From: Actinomycetospora endophytica
GTDB taxonomy: Bacteria; Actinomycetota; Actinomycetes; Mycobacteriales; Pseudonocardiaceae
Direction of reading: 5' to 3'
Assembly (NCBI RefSeq): GCF_021026375.1
Contig: NZ_JAJNDB010000002.1
Location: 496,001 to 560,000, forward strand
DNA length: 64,000 bases
Positions within the stretch are counted from its first letter, which is position 1; the number at the start of each line of letters is the position of its first letter. A program made the position numbers and the translations under genes. Positions 42,479-49,036 of this stretch are shown piece after piece. A model generated the notes under the pieces. That model made no database searches and had not been told where the DNA came from. It saw nothing but the letters and a program-made list of their open reading frames with translations.

Positions 42479-43332
42479 CGTCGGAGGTGGGGCCGTTGGA
42501 GGGCGTGCGGGTCGGGGTGACCGCCGACCGGCGCGCGGACGACCAGATCGAGCTGCTCCACCGACGCGGCGCCACCACGCTGCACGGCGCGACGATGCGC
42601 ATCGTCCCGCTCACCGACGACACCGAGTTGGCCACGACCACGCGCACCCTGCTCGAGAAGCCGGCCGCCGTCGTCGTCGCGACCACCGGCCAGGGCTTCC
42701 GCGGCTGGATCGAGGTGGCCGACGAGTGGGGACTCGGCGAGGACCTGCGCGCCGTCCTCGGTGACGCGGCCGTCCTCGCCCGCGGGCCGAAGGCGCGCGG
42801 GGCGATCCGCGGGGTCGGGCTGCGCGAGGCGTGGGCGGCCGAGGCGACCGAGTCGTCGCCGGAGGTGCTCGAGCACCTCCTCTCCGGCGGCGAGGGCCCC
42901 CTGGCGGGCCGGCGGATCGCGGTCCAGCTGCACGGCGACCCGATGACGTCCTTCCTCACCGCGCTGCGCGAGGCGGGCGCCGACGTCGTCGAGGTGCACG
43001 TCTACCGCTGGGAACCGCCGCCCGACCTGCCCGCGGTCGACGCCCTCATCGACGCGATCGTGGGCCGCGCGGTCGACGCCGTGACCTTCACCAGCGCGCC
43101 CGCCGTCGAGGGGCTGCTGCACCGCGCCGAGAGCCTCGGGCGGACCGAGGACCTGCTCGCGTCCTTCCGCGGCGGACCGGACGGTGCGGGTGCGCTGGCG
43201 TGCGTCGTGGGCCCGGTGACGGCGGCGCCCCTGGACCGCCGGGACGTGCCGTCGATCGCCCCCGACCGCTTCCGGCTCGGCGCCATGGTGCGGCGGCTCG
43301 AGGAGCATGTAGCGGGTACCCCGGCACGATGA
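42475..43332 (+). CDS. Uroporphyrinogen-III synthase of the NnaR type, without DNA-binding domain
   Basis: A 285-residue HemD-fold protein: VGVTADRRADDQIELLHRRGA at the N-terminus, VVATTGQGFRGWIEVADEWG (~63-82), VQLHGDPMTSFLTALREAGADVVE and VDAVTFTSAPAVEGLL (~198-213). This form matches the HemD half of NnaR, the nitrate/nitrite assimilation regulator of Streptomyces and mycobacteria, in which a C-terminal winged helix follows. Here the protein ends right after the point LGAMVRRLEEH where that domain would begin. It probably makes uroporphyrinogen III for siroheme, or senses tetrapyrrole. It sits in the nirBD operon by 4-bp overlaps on both sides. Confidence 0.85.
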   Translation: MTSEVGPLEGVRVGVTADRRADDQIELLHRRGATTLHGATMRIVPLTDDTELATTTRTLLEKPAAVVVATTGQGFRGWIEVADEWGLGEDLRAVLGDAAVLARGPKARGAIRGVGLREAWAAEATESSPEVLEHLLSGGEGPLAGRRIAVQLHGDPMTSFLTALREAGADVVEVHVYRWEPPPDLPAVDALIDAIVGRAVDAVTFTSAPAVEGLLHRAESLGRTEDLLASFRGGPDGAGALACVVGPVTAAPLDRRDVPSIAPDRFRLGAMVRRLEEHVAGTPAR

Positions 43333-44009
43333 GACCGCCGGCACTGGTCGTCCTCGCCCACGGCACCGGCGACGCCGCCGGTCGCGGCACCTGGGGCCGG
43401 CTGCTGCTGCGGCTGCGTGATGCACTTCCCGGCGTCGAGGTCCGGCTCGCCTACGCGGGGGTCGCCCGGCCGCGGTTGGCCGATGTCCTGCCGGAACTCG
43501 ACAGCCCCGTCGTCGTGGTGCCGGCGTTCCTCGCGGCGGGGTTCCACGTGCGGGTCGACGTCCCGGGGCAGCTGGCGGAGATCGGTCGCGACGACGTGAC
43601 GCTCGCCGACCCGTTCGGGCCGGACCCGGGGCTGGTCGAGGTGGCAGTGGAGCGGCTGCACGAGGCCGGCGGCGCGGACGGTCGGGCGGTGGTGCTGGCG
43701 GCCGCGGGCTCGACGGACCCGGTCGCGCAGGCGGACCTCCGCACCGCCGCGGGGCTGTTCGCCGAGCGTCTCGGCACGGCGGTGCCCGTGGGCTACATCG
43801 CGGGCGGCGAACCGCGGGTGGCCGACGTGGTCGCGGCGCAGGACGGGCCGGTCGCGCTGCTGACCTGGCTGGTCGCGCCCGGGGCGTTCCACCGCTGGCT
43901 CGCCGACGCCGGGGCGGCCGTGGTGGCCGAGCCGCTGGGTGATCACGACGGCGTCGTGAACGTGGTGCTGGACCGCTATGTGCGCTCCGCGCCTGTGAGC
44001 ACAAATTGA
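43329..44009 (+). CDS. Sirohydrochlorin chelatase (CbiX/SirB type)
   Basis: A 226-residue two-module chelatase that inserts Fe2+ into sirohydrochlorin to form siroheme. LVVLAHGTGD (residues ~6-15) holds the metal-binding His, and VVVVPAFLAAGFHVRVDVP (~57-75) holds the second His. The second half repeats the fold (VVLAAAGSTDP). The ATG overlaps the stop of the HemD-like gene. Its final residues (VSTN) and TGA stop lie inside palindromic element A4. Together with nirB/nirD it forms a nitrite-to-ammonia operon with its own cofactor supply; a methyltransferase (CysG-type) is not in the window. Confidence 0.88.
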   Translation: MRPPALVVLAHGTGDAAGRGTWGRLLLRLRDALPGVEVRLAYAGVARPRLADVLPELDSPVVVVPAFLAAGFHVRVDVPGQLAEIGRDDVTLADPFGPDPGLVEVAVERLHEAGGADGRAVVLAAAGSTDPVAQADLRTAAGLFAERLGTAVPVGYIAGGEPRVADVVAAQDGPVALLTWLVAPGAFHRWLADAGAAVVAEPLGDHDGVVNVVLDRYVRSAPVSTN

Positions 44010-44052
44010 CGCCCTGGCGTCAATTTGTGCTCACCAGCGCGAAGCGCACCTA
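43978..44052. repeat. Palindromic element A4 (GTGA...TCAC family)
   Basis: Spans the end of the chelatase gene and the end of the convergent DUF5313 gene. The core 43995-44034 has 19-bp perfect arms (GTGAGCACAAATTGACGCC and complement) around CT. Outer TGCGCT/AGCGCA also pair. The chelatase TGA is inside the core, and the terminal CTA supplies the TAG stop of the DUF5313 gene. Confidence 0.95.
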
Positions 44053-44439
44053 CCGCCACCGGGCGGCATAGCGGGCCGCCGCTGCCTCGTCCTTCTCCCG
44101 CGTGCGCTCCGCCCGCGCCTCGACGCCGGTGCCCTGCGGATACCCGGCCTTGACCAGCCGGTGCTCGGCCGTCTCGTGCACGTAGGCCACCGCGAAGATC
44201 ATTCCCATGATCGCGCCGCCCAGGGCGCTCATCACCCGCAGCCACAGCGGGCCCGGCACGAAGACGATGATCGCCGCCACGAACGGCGCGATCTGCACGA
44301 CCACCCGCGCGACGTGGCGCACCCACCAGGTCCGGCAGGTGGTGTCGTGCAGGACCCACGGGGCGAAGCGCGCGGGCAGCCCGCCGCCGTAGGCGTACCA
44401 GAGCCACCACAGCGGACCCGGTCGCGGCGTCGGGACCAC
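44050..44439 (-). CDS. DUF5313 membrane protein
   Basis: A 129-residue protein. The N-terminal part LWWLWYAYGGGLPARFAPWVLHD (conserved family opening) is followed by TCRTWWVRHVAR, two hydrophobic helices (~47-66 and ~70-90) and a charged C-terminal tail RTREKDEAAAARYAARWR. The family is restricted to Actinobacteria and has no known function. The GTG at 44439 has GGAGGAGG upstream. It is divergent from the MarR/OhrR-type regulator, with a likely operator between them. Confidence 0.83.
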   Translation of the reverse strand: MVPTPRPGPLWWLWYAYGGGLPARFAPWVLHDTTCRTWWVRHVARVVVQIAPFVAAIIVFVPGPLWLRVMSALGGAIMGMIFAVAYVHETAEHRLVKAGYPQGTGVEARAERTREKDEAAAARYAARWR

Positions 44440-44460
44440 GGGCGCACCTCCTCCAACGTT

Positions 44461-44471
44461 TTGTGCACCAA
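44461..44471. promoter_or_regulatory. Putative operator of the OhrR-like regulator
   Basis: TTGTGCACCAA is an 11-bp near-palindrome centred on GTGCAC in the 63-bp divergent gap between the DUF5313 and MarR-type genes. MarR/OhrR proteins bind such AT-flanked palindromes and often regulate themselves. No experimental link is known for this sequence. Confidence 0.45.
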
Positions 44472-44502
44472 CAGTATGCGCCCCAAGGGTAGAGTGCGCG
44501 TC

Positions 44503-44958
44503 ATGACCGCGACCACAGACGAGATCGACCCGCTCGCGCTGGAGAACCAGGTCTGCTTCGCGCTGGCGGTGGCGGCCCGCTCGGTGATCGCGCTCTACCG
44601 GCCGCTGCTCGAGCCGATGGGCCTGACCCACCCGCAGTACCTCGTGATGCTCGCGCTCTGGGGTCGGTCGCCGCTGTCGGTCACCGAGCTGTCCGGGATG
44701 CTCGCGCTCGACCCGGGCACGCTCTCCCCGCTGCTCAAGCGCCTCGAGGCGCAGGGCTACGTCGAGCGTCGTCGGGTCCCCGGTAACGAGCGCACCCTCG
44801 CCGTCACGCTCACCGACGCGGGCCGTGCACTGCGCGCCGACGCCGAGCGCATCCCGCCGGCCATCGTCGAGCGCCTGGGCATGCCGCTGGAGGAGCTGAT
44901 GCGGCTGCACGCCGACCTGACCGCGGTCATCGCCGCGGCCGGCGCGGAACCGGCCTGA
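44503..44958 (+). CDS. MarR-family regulator, OhrR-like
   Basis: A 151-residue winged-helix protein. LENQVCFALAVAARSVIALYRP (N-terminal helix) places Cys18 where OhrR has its peroxide-sensing cysteine, and GLTHPQYLVMLALWG, SVTELSGMLALDPGTLSPLLKRLE and ERTLAVTLTDAGRAL are typical of OhrR. It probably represses a target until oxidised by organic hydroperoxide. No ohr gene is adjacent; the divergent DUF5313 gene is a candidate target. The ATG at 44503 is used. Confidence 0.86.
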   Translation: MTATTDEIDPLALENQVCFALAVAARSVIALYRPLLEPMGLTHPQYLVMLALWGRSPLSVTELSGMLALDPGTLSPLLKRLEAQGYVERRRVPGNERTLAVTLTDAGRALRADAERIPPAIVERLGMPLEELMRLHADLTAVIAAAGAEPA

Positions 44959-44989
44959 CCCGTCGTCGTCGGGTGATCGTCAGGACCGT

Positions 44990-45008
44990 GAGGGACCGTT
45001 CGGTCCTC
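44990..45008. terminator. Hairpin between ohrR-like and Rieske genes
   Basis: GAGGGACCG and CGGTCCTC pair around TT, with one bulged base. It lies 32 bp after the ohrR-like stop and 83 bp before the Rieske gene, so it could terminate the former or act as an operator or leader for the nitrile hydratase operon. Confidence 0.4.
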
Positions 45009-45090
45009 GCCCACCCGTCTCACACGGAAGACGATCACGGGCACCGGGAACGGCTCGACACGGGGGAGCGACCCGGAGCACCGTGGACCG

Positions 45091-45480
45091 ATGACCACCA
45101 CGGAACGGCTCGTCGACGTCGGCGCGTCCGACGACGTGCCCGAGCGCGGCCGGCTCGTCGTCGAGATCGGCGGTCCGACGGGTCCGGTGACCGTCGGGGT
45201 GTTCCGCTTCGGCGGCCGGCTCTACGCGTGGGAGAACCGATGCGCGCACCAGGGCGGGCCCGCGTGCCAGGGCCGGATCGTCAGCCGCGTCCGGGAGCGG
45301 CTCGACGACGAGCGCCGCAGCCTCGGCCTGCGCTTCGACGAGGACGTCCTGCACATGGTCTGCCCGTGGCACGGCTTCGAGTACGACGTGACGACGGGTC
45401 GGCATCCGGGGCGCCCGGACCTCGCGCTGCGGTCGTTCCCGGTGGCCGAGGACGGAGGCCGGATCCGTGTCGCCGTCTGA
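45091..45480 (+). CDS. Rieske 2Fe-2S ferredoxin-like protein
   Basis: A 129-residue protein with both Rieske ligand pairs: Cys51-x-His53 (CAHQGG) and Cys91-x2-His94 (CPWHGFEYD). An unusual ~25-residue charged insertion separates the pairs (RVRERLDDERRSLGLRFDED). It probably supplies electrons to a partner oxygenase or reductase, but none is adjacent. It starts an operon with a small orphan gene, an amidohydrolase and nitrile hydratase, linked by overlaps. Overlap with the next gene is 14 bp. Confidence 0.88.
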   Translation: MTTTERLVDVGASDDVPERGRLVVEIGGPTGPVTVGVFRFGGRLYAWENRCAHQGGPACQGRIVSRVRERLDDERRSLGLRFDEDVLHMVCPWHGFEYDVTTGRHPGRPDLALRSFPVAEDGGRIRVAV

Positions 45481-45769
45481 GCACACCGAGCGGGCCCGTC
45501 GCATCGACGAGCTTGTCACGACGCTCGCCGCCGAGGTGGAGCAGGGGCTCGACGACGGCGCGATCGCCTCGCTCGACCCGGCCACCGCGCGGCGGCTGGT
45601 CAGCACCGCCGCCCGCTGCTGGGCCGTCGCCGCCGAGGAGGGCGCCGACCCGCCGGACGGTCGCGACACCACCCCGACCGACGCCGTCGCCCTGGCCACG
45701 GCCGCGCTGCGCAGCCACGACCTGAACCCGTTCGACCTCGCCCTGTGGTTCTCGAGGAGTACGTCATGA
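45467..45769 (+). CDS. Small protein of unknown function in the nitrile hydratase operon
   Basis: A 100-residue helical protein (RARRIDELVTTLAAEVEQGL..., PATARRLVSTAARCWAVAAEE) ending LNPFDLALWFSRSTS. It begins with GTG 14 bp inside the Rieske gene and its stop overlaps the amidohydrolase ATG (ATGA), so it is certainly part of that operon. No family is recognised. The overlaps and sequence quality argue for a real gene; a small subunit or chaperone of a neighbouring enzyme is possible. Confidence 0.75.
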   Translation: MSPSEHTERARRIDELVTTLAAEVEQGLDDGAIASLDPATARRLVSTAARCWAVAAEEGADPPDGRDTTPTDAVALATAALRSHDLNPFDLALWFSRSTS

Positions 45770-46998
45770 CCGACCCGAGCGTGCGGCGCCTGGACACCCA
45801 GGAGATCACCACCGCCACCGACACCCGGGAGATCCTCGCCAACGCCCGCCGCGACATCGAGCGCTACGGGCTGGACGACTACCTGATCGTCGACGTCGAC
45901 TCGCACCACGTCGAGCTCGACTCCTGGCCGGAGATCCTCGCCTACCTCGACAGCCCGGTCATGCGCGACACCGCGAACCAGATGATGCGCAACTGGCCGC
46001 AGGCCTCCCACCTGGCGCTGCACAACCACCCGCCCGGCCTGACGATGCAGGACGTCTCGGGGCGGATCCCGCACCAGGCCTCGCTCGGCGAGGACACCCC
46101 GGGTGCGACGACGGGTGCGGACCGCGACGTCACGCTCGTCCGGCGGGCGATGGACGCGATGAGCATCGACCTGCAGGTCGTCTTCCCGCAGCCGATGCTC
46201 GAGACCGGGCTGCACCCGCAGCCCGAGGTCGCGACCGCCCTGCTGGCCGCCTACAACCGCTGGTTCACGACGGAGATCCTCCCGCGCGAGCCGCGGATCC
46301 GGACGATGCTCGGGCTGCCGTTCGAGAACCCGGACGCGTGCCTGGCCACGATCGAGGAGTTCGGGGACACCCCCGGCGTCATCGGGTTCCTCGTCACCAG
46401 CCAGCGCCATGCCGGCGTGCACCGCAACGCCTACATGCCGGTCTACCGCGAGCTGGAGCGGCGCGGGCTGCCGATCGGGTTCCACGCCGGCCCGAACCAG
46501 GCCGACACCATGACCTCGACGATGAACCGGTTCCTCTCGGCCCACGCCATGAGCTTCGTGACCTGCAACATGACGCACATGACGAACTGGGTCGTCAACG
46601 GGATCCCGGAGCGCTTCCCGGGCCTGAAGACGATCTGGATCGAGAGCGGGCTGGCGTGGCTGCCGTTCATGATGCAGCGCCTCGACCACGAGTACTACAT
46701 GCGCTCCTCGGACGCGCCGCTGCTCACGCGCCCGCCGTCGCACTACATGCGGGAGATGTTCTACACGAGCCAGCCGATGGAATGGACCGACGACAAGCTG
46801 CTCGCCGCCACCCTCGAGGCCATCGACGCCGAGAACTCGCTGATGTACTCGAGCGACTGGCCGCACTGGGACTTCGACGTCCCGGGCCGGATCGCCGCGC
46901 TGCCGTTCGTGTCCGAGCACGGAAAGCGCAACATCCTCGGCGAGACCGCGCGCAAGGTGTTCGAGCTGGGCGACATCGCGCCCTCGTCACACCGCTGA
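45766..46998 (+). CDS. Amidohydrolase family (ACMSD/decarboxylase-like) protein
   Basis: A 410-residue TIM-barrel amidohydrolase-2 protein. IVDVDSHHVE (~42-51) is a variant of the first metal motif (DxHxH), GLPIGFHAGP (~237-246) supplies a metal His, and LMYSSDWPHWDFD (~361-373) the catalytic Asp. Relatives include aminocarboxymuconate-semialdehyde and resorcylate decarboxylases, and uncharacterised hydrolases. The ATG at 45766 has CGAGGAG upstream. It precedes the nitrile hydratase subunits by 48 bp, suggesting a role in the same nitrile or aromatic pathway; a canonical amidase is not present. Confidence 0.87.
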   Translation: MTDPSVRRLDTQEITTATDTREILANARRDIERYGLDDYLIVDVDSHHVELDSWPEILAYLDSPVMRDTANQMMRNWPQASHLALHNHPPGLTMQDVSGRIPHQASLGEDTPGATTGADRDVTLVRRAMDAMSIDLQVVFPQPMLETGLHPQPEVATALLAAYNRWFTTEILPREPRIRTMLGLPFENPDACLATIEEFGDTPGVIGFLVTSQRHAGVHRNAYMPVYRELERRGLPIGFHAGPNQADTMTSTMNRFLSAHAMSFVTCNMTHMTNWVVNGIPERFPGLKTIWIESGLAWLPFMMQRLDHEYYMRSSDAPLLTRPPSHYMREMFYTSQPMEWTDDKLLAATLEAIDAENSLMYSSDWPHWDFDVPGRIAALPFVSEHGKRNILGETARKVFELGDIAPSSHR

Positions 46999-47046
46999 GG
47001 TCAGGAGGCAACACCCTGGCAATCGTCCGGTGGTGAGGTGTCGACC

Positions 47047-47730
47047 ATGGACTCGATCGCCGACATGGGCGGCGTCCTCGGGTACGGGCCCGCGTCGCGC
47101 CCGATGGCCGACGAGCCGCCGTTCGCCGAGCCGTGGGAGGGTCGCGCGTTCGCGATGACCGTCCTGGCGATGGGGCGGATCTCCGGACGGAACCTCGACG
47201 CCTTCCGGCACGCGCTGGAACGGCTCAGCCCGCTGGACTACCTCGCCGACGGCTACTACGGGCGCTGGCTGAACGCGGCCGAGCTGATGCTGGTCGAGTC
47301 CGCGGTGCTCGCGCCGGGCGCGGTGGACACGCGGGTCCGGCGCGACCGCGGCGAGGACGTCGCCGAACCGGCCTTCCCCGAGCCCCGGAAACCGGAGTAC
47401 GCGCCGAGCGCCCCCGGCTCGCTGCGCGAGGTCGCCGACCCGCCCCGCCTCGCCGTCGGGCAGGCCGTCGTCACCGCCGACGTGCACCCGCGCGGGCCGT
47501 CGAAACTGCCCGCCTACCTGCGACGACGGCGGGGGACGGTGACCGCGGTCCGCCCGGCCCACGTCCTGCCCGACACCCACGGGGTCTTCGTCGGCGAGAA
47601 CCCGCAGCAGGTCTACACGGTCGGGTTCGACTCGGCGGAGCTCTGGGGCCCCGACGCCGAGCCCTTCCGGCTGCACGCGGACCTGTTCGACAGCTACCTG
47701 GCTGCTGTGACTGGGACGGAGGACTCGTGA
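47047..47730 (+). CDS. nthB: Nitrile hydratase beta subunit
   Basis: A 227-residue beta subunit: [15 protein letters not shown] at the N-terminus (family opening), [15 protein letters not shown] (~34-48), [19 protein letters not shown] and the C-terminal SH3-like barrel ([21 protein letters not shown], ~175-195). With the alpha subunit it forms the enzyme that hydrates nitriles to amides. The ATG at 47047 is preceded by GAGG at 8 bp. The order beta-alpha-accessory is that of cobalt-type enzymes. Confidence 0.93.
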   Translation: MDSIADMGGVLGYGPASRPMADEPPFAEPWEGRAFAMTVLAMGRISGRNLDAFRHALERLSPLDYLADGYYGRWLNAAELMLVESAVLAPGAVDTRVRRDRGEDVAEPAFPEPRKPEYAPSAPGSLREVADPPRLAVGQAVVTADVHPRGPSKLPAYLRRRRGTVTAVRPAHVLPDTHGVFVGENPQQVYTVGFDSAELWGPDAEPFRLHADLFDSYLAAVTGTEDS

Positions 47731-48299
47731 CCGAGCGGCTCTCACCCGCCGAGCGGACCGCGGCGCTGGAGTCGTTGCTGGTCGAGCGGGAGCTGGTCGA
47801 CCCGTCGGTCATGGACGGGTTCATCGGGCGCTACGAGCGCGACGTCGGGCCGATGAACGGCGCGCGGGTCGTCGCGACGGCGTGGACGGATCCGTCGTAC
47901 CTGGAGTGGCTGCGCAAGGACGCCACCGCGGCCATCGCCGACCTCGGCTTCTCCGGCCCGCAGGGCGAGCACATGGTGGTGCTGGAGCAGACCGACGAGG
48001 TCCACCACGTCGTCGTCTGCACGCTGTGCTCCTGCTACCCGTGGCCGGTGCTGGGACTGCCGCCGAGCTGGTACAAGGACCCGGCGTACCGCTCACGGGT
48101 GGTGCGCGAGCCGCGGGCCGTGCTGGCGGAGATGGGTTGTCCGCTGCCGGACGACGTCGGGATCCAGGTGTGGGACTCGTCGGCGGAGGTCCGCTACCTC
48201 GTCGTCCCGCAACGTCCGGCCGGCACCGAGGAGCTGGGCGTCGATGAGCTGGCCCCCCTGGTCACGCGGGACGCGATGGTGGGGGTGGCGCGGCTGTGA
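47727..48299 (+). CDS. nthA: Nitrile hydratase alpha subunit, cobalt type
   Basis: A 190-residue catalytic subunit. The metal claw [22 protein letters not shown] contains Cys98-T-L-Cys101-S-Cys103; Thr in CTLCSC marks the non-corrin cobalt form (iron enzymes have CSLCSC). Two of the cysteines are normally oxidised to sulfenic and sulfinic acid. The GTG start overlaps the beta-subunit stop. It hydrates R-CN to R-CONH2 in the cytoplasm. Confidence 0.95.
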   Translation: MTERLSPAERTAALESLLVERELVDPSVMDGFIGRYERDVGPMNGARVVATAWTDPSYLEWLRKDATAAIADLGFSGPQGEHMVVLEQTDEVHHVVVCTLCSCYPWPVLGLPPSWYKDPAYRSRVVREPRAVLAEMGCPLPDDVGIQVWDSSAEVRYLVVPQRPAGTEELGVDELAPLVTRDAMVGVARL

Positions 48300-48610
48300 G
48301 CACGACGCTGGACATGGACGGGCCCGCGGCGCCGCCGCGGTCGAACGGCGAGCTGGTGTTCGCCGCCCCGTGGGAGAGCCGGGCGTTCGGGCTCGTCGTG
48401 ACCCTCGTGGATTCGGGGCGGTTCACCTACGAGGAGTTCCGGTCGCGGCTGATCGTGCGGGTCGGGGAGGTCGAAGCGCGGCCGTACTGGGAGGCCTGGC
48501 TCGCCGCGCTGGAGGACATGCTGTCCGGGACGGTCGACGAGGCCACGGTGACGGCGCGGGCGGCGGCGCTGCGCGAGGTCGACGACCATGGGGACGATCA
48601 CGAGCACTGA
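48296..48610 (+). CDS. Nitrile hydratase accessory/activator protein
   Basis: A 104-residue homologue of the beta-subunit N-terminal region ([36 protein letters not shown]), the usual P14K/NhlE-type accessory protein. In cobalt nitrile hydratases this protein carries alpha subunits and delivers cobalt by self-subunit swapping. The last residues (DDHGDDHEH) are a His/Asp-rich metal-binding tail. It begins with GTG inside the alpha-subunit stop (4-bp overlap). Confidence 0.9.
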   Translation: MSTTLDMDGPAAPPRSNGELVFAAPWESRAFGLVVTLVDSGRFTYEEFRSRLIVRVGEVEARPYWEAWLAALEDMLSGTVDEATVTARAAALREVDDHGDDHEH

Positions 48611-48625
48611 CCCCCGGGAGGTCCG

Positions 48626-48997
48626 ATGAGCGGGTTCGTACGGCCGGCCGGGGCGGGGGAGCGCTTCGCGTTCGGCGGGGCGGTGTTCACGATGAAGGTC
48701 CCTGCCGGCGACACCGAGGGCCGCGTCGGCGTCATGGAGCAGGAGGCGCCGGCCGGGCTCGTCGTCCCGCCGCACACCCACGACGGCGAGGACGAGATGT
48801 TCCACGTGCTCGCCGGGCGGGTCGAGGGGTACTGCGGCGACGACCCGTTCCGGGCCGGGCCCGGGGACCTGATCTTCCTGCCGCGCGACGTCGAGCACGC
48901 GTTGGCGGTGATCGGCGAGGGGCCCGCGCGGCTGCTGACGATCGTGTGCCCGGCGCGGTTCGACCGGCTGGTGGCGGAGGAGGGCACCCCCATGTGA
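48626..48997 (+). CDS. Cupin-domain protein
   Basis: A 123-residue single cupin. Motif 1 is PPHTHDGEDEMFHVLAGRVEG (conserved core ~50-65) and motif 2 PGDLIFLPRDVEHAL, with His and Glu ligands as in metal cupins. It lies 15 bp after the nitrile hydratase accessory gene with AGGTCCGATG at its start, so it is probably the last gene of that operon. The substrate is unknown. Its last codon and stop (M-TGA) are part of palindromic element B2. Confidence 0.87.
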   Translation: MSGFVRPAGAGERFAFGGAVFTMKVPAGDTEGRVGVMEQEAPAGLVVPPHTHDGEDEMFHVLAGRVEGYCGDDPFRAGPGDLIFLPRDVEHALAVIGEGPARLLTIVCPARFDRLVAEEGTPM

Positions 48998-49036
48998 ACG
49001 GATCTGGTCGCCAGGGCGACCGAATTCGTTCACATG
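48991..49036. repeat. Palindromic element B2 (GTGA...TCAC family)
   Basis: 46 bp between the convergent cupin and hrpB genes: CATGTGAACGGAT ... ATTCGTTCACATG, with GGTCGCC/GGCGACC inside. Each CATGTGA tip gives both genes the same ending, Pro-Met-stop (cupin TGA at 48995-48997, hrpB TGA at 49030-49032). It is 42/46 identical to B1. Confidence 0.95.
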
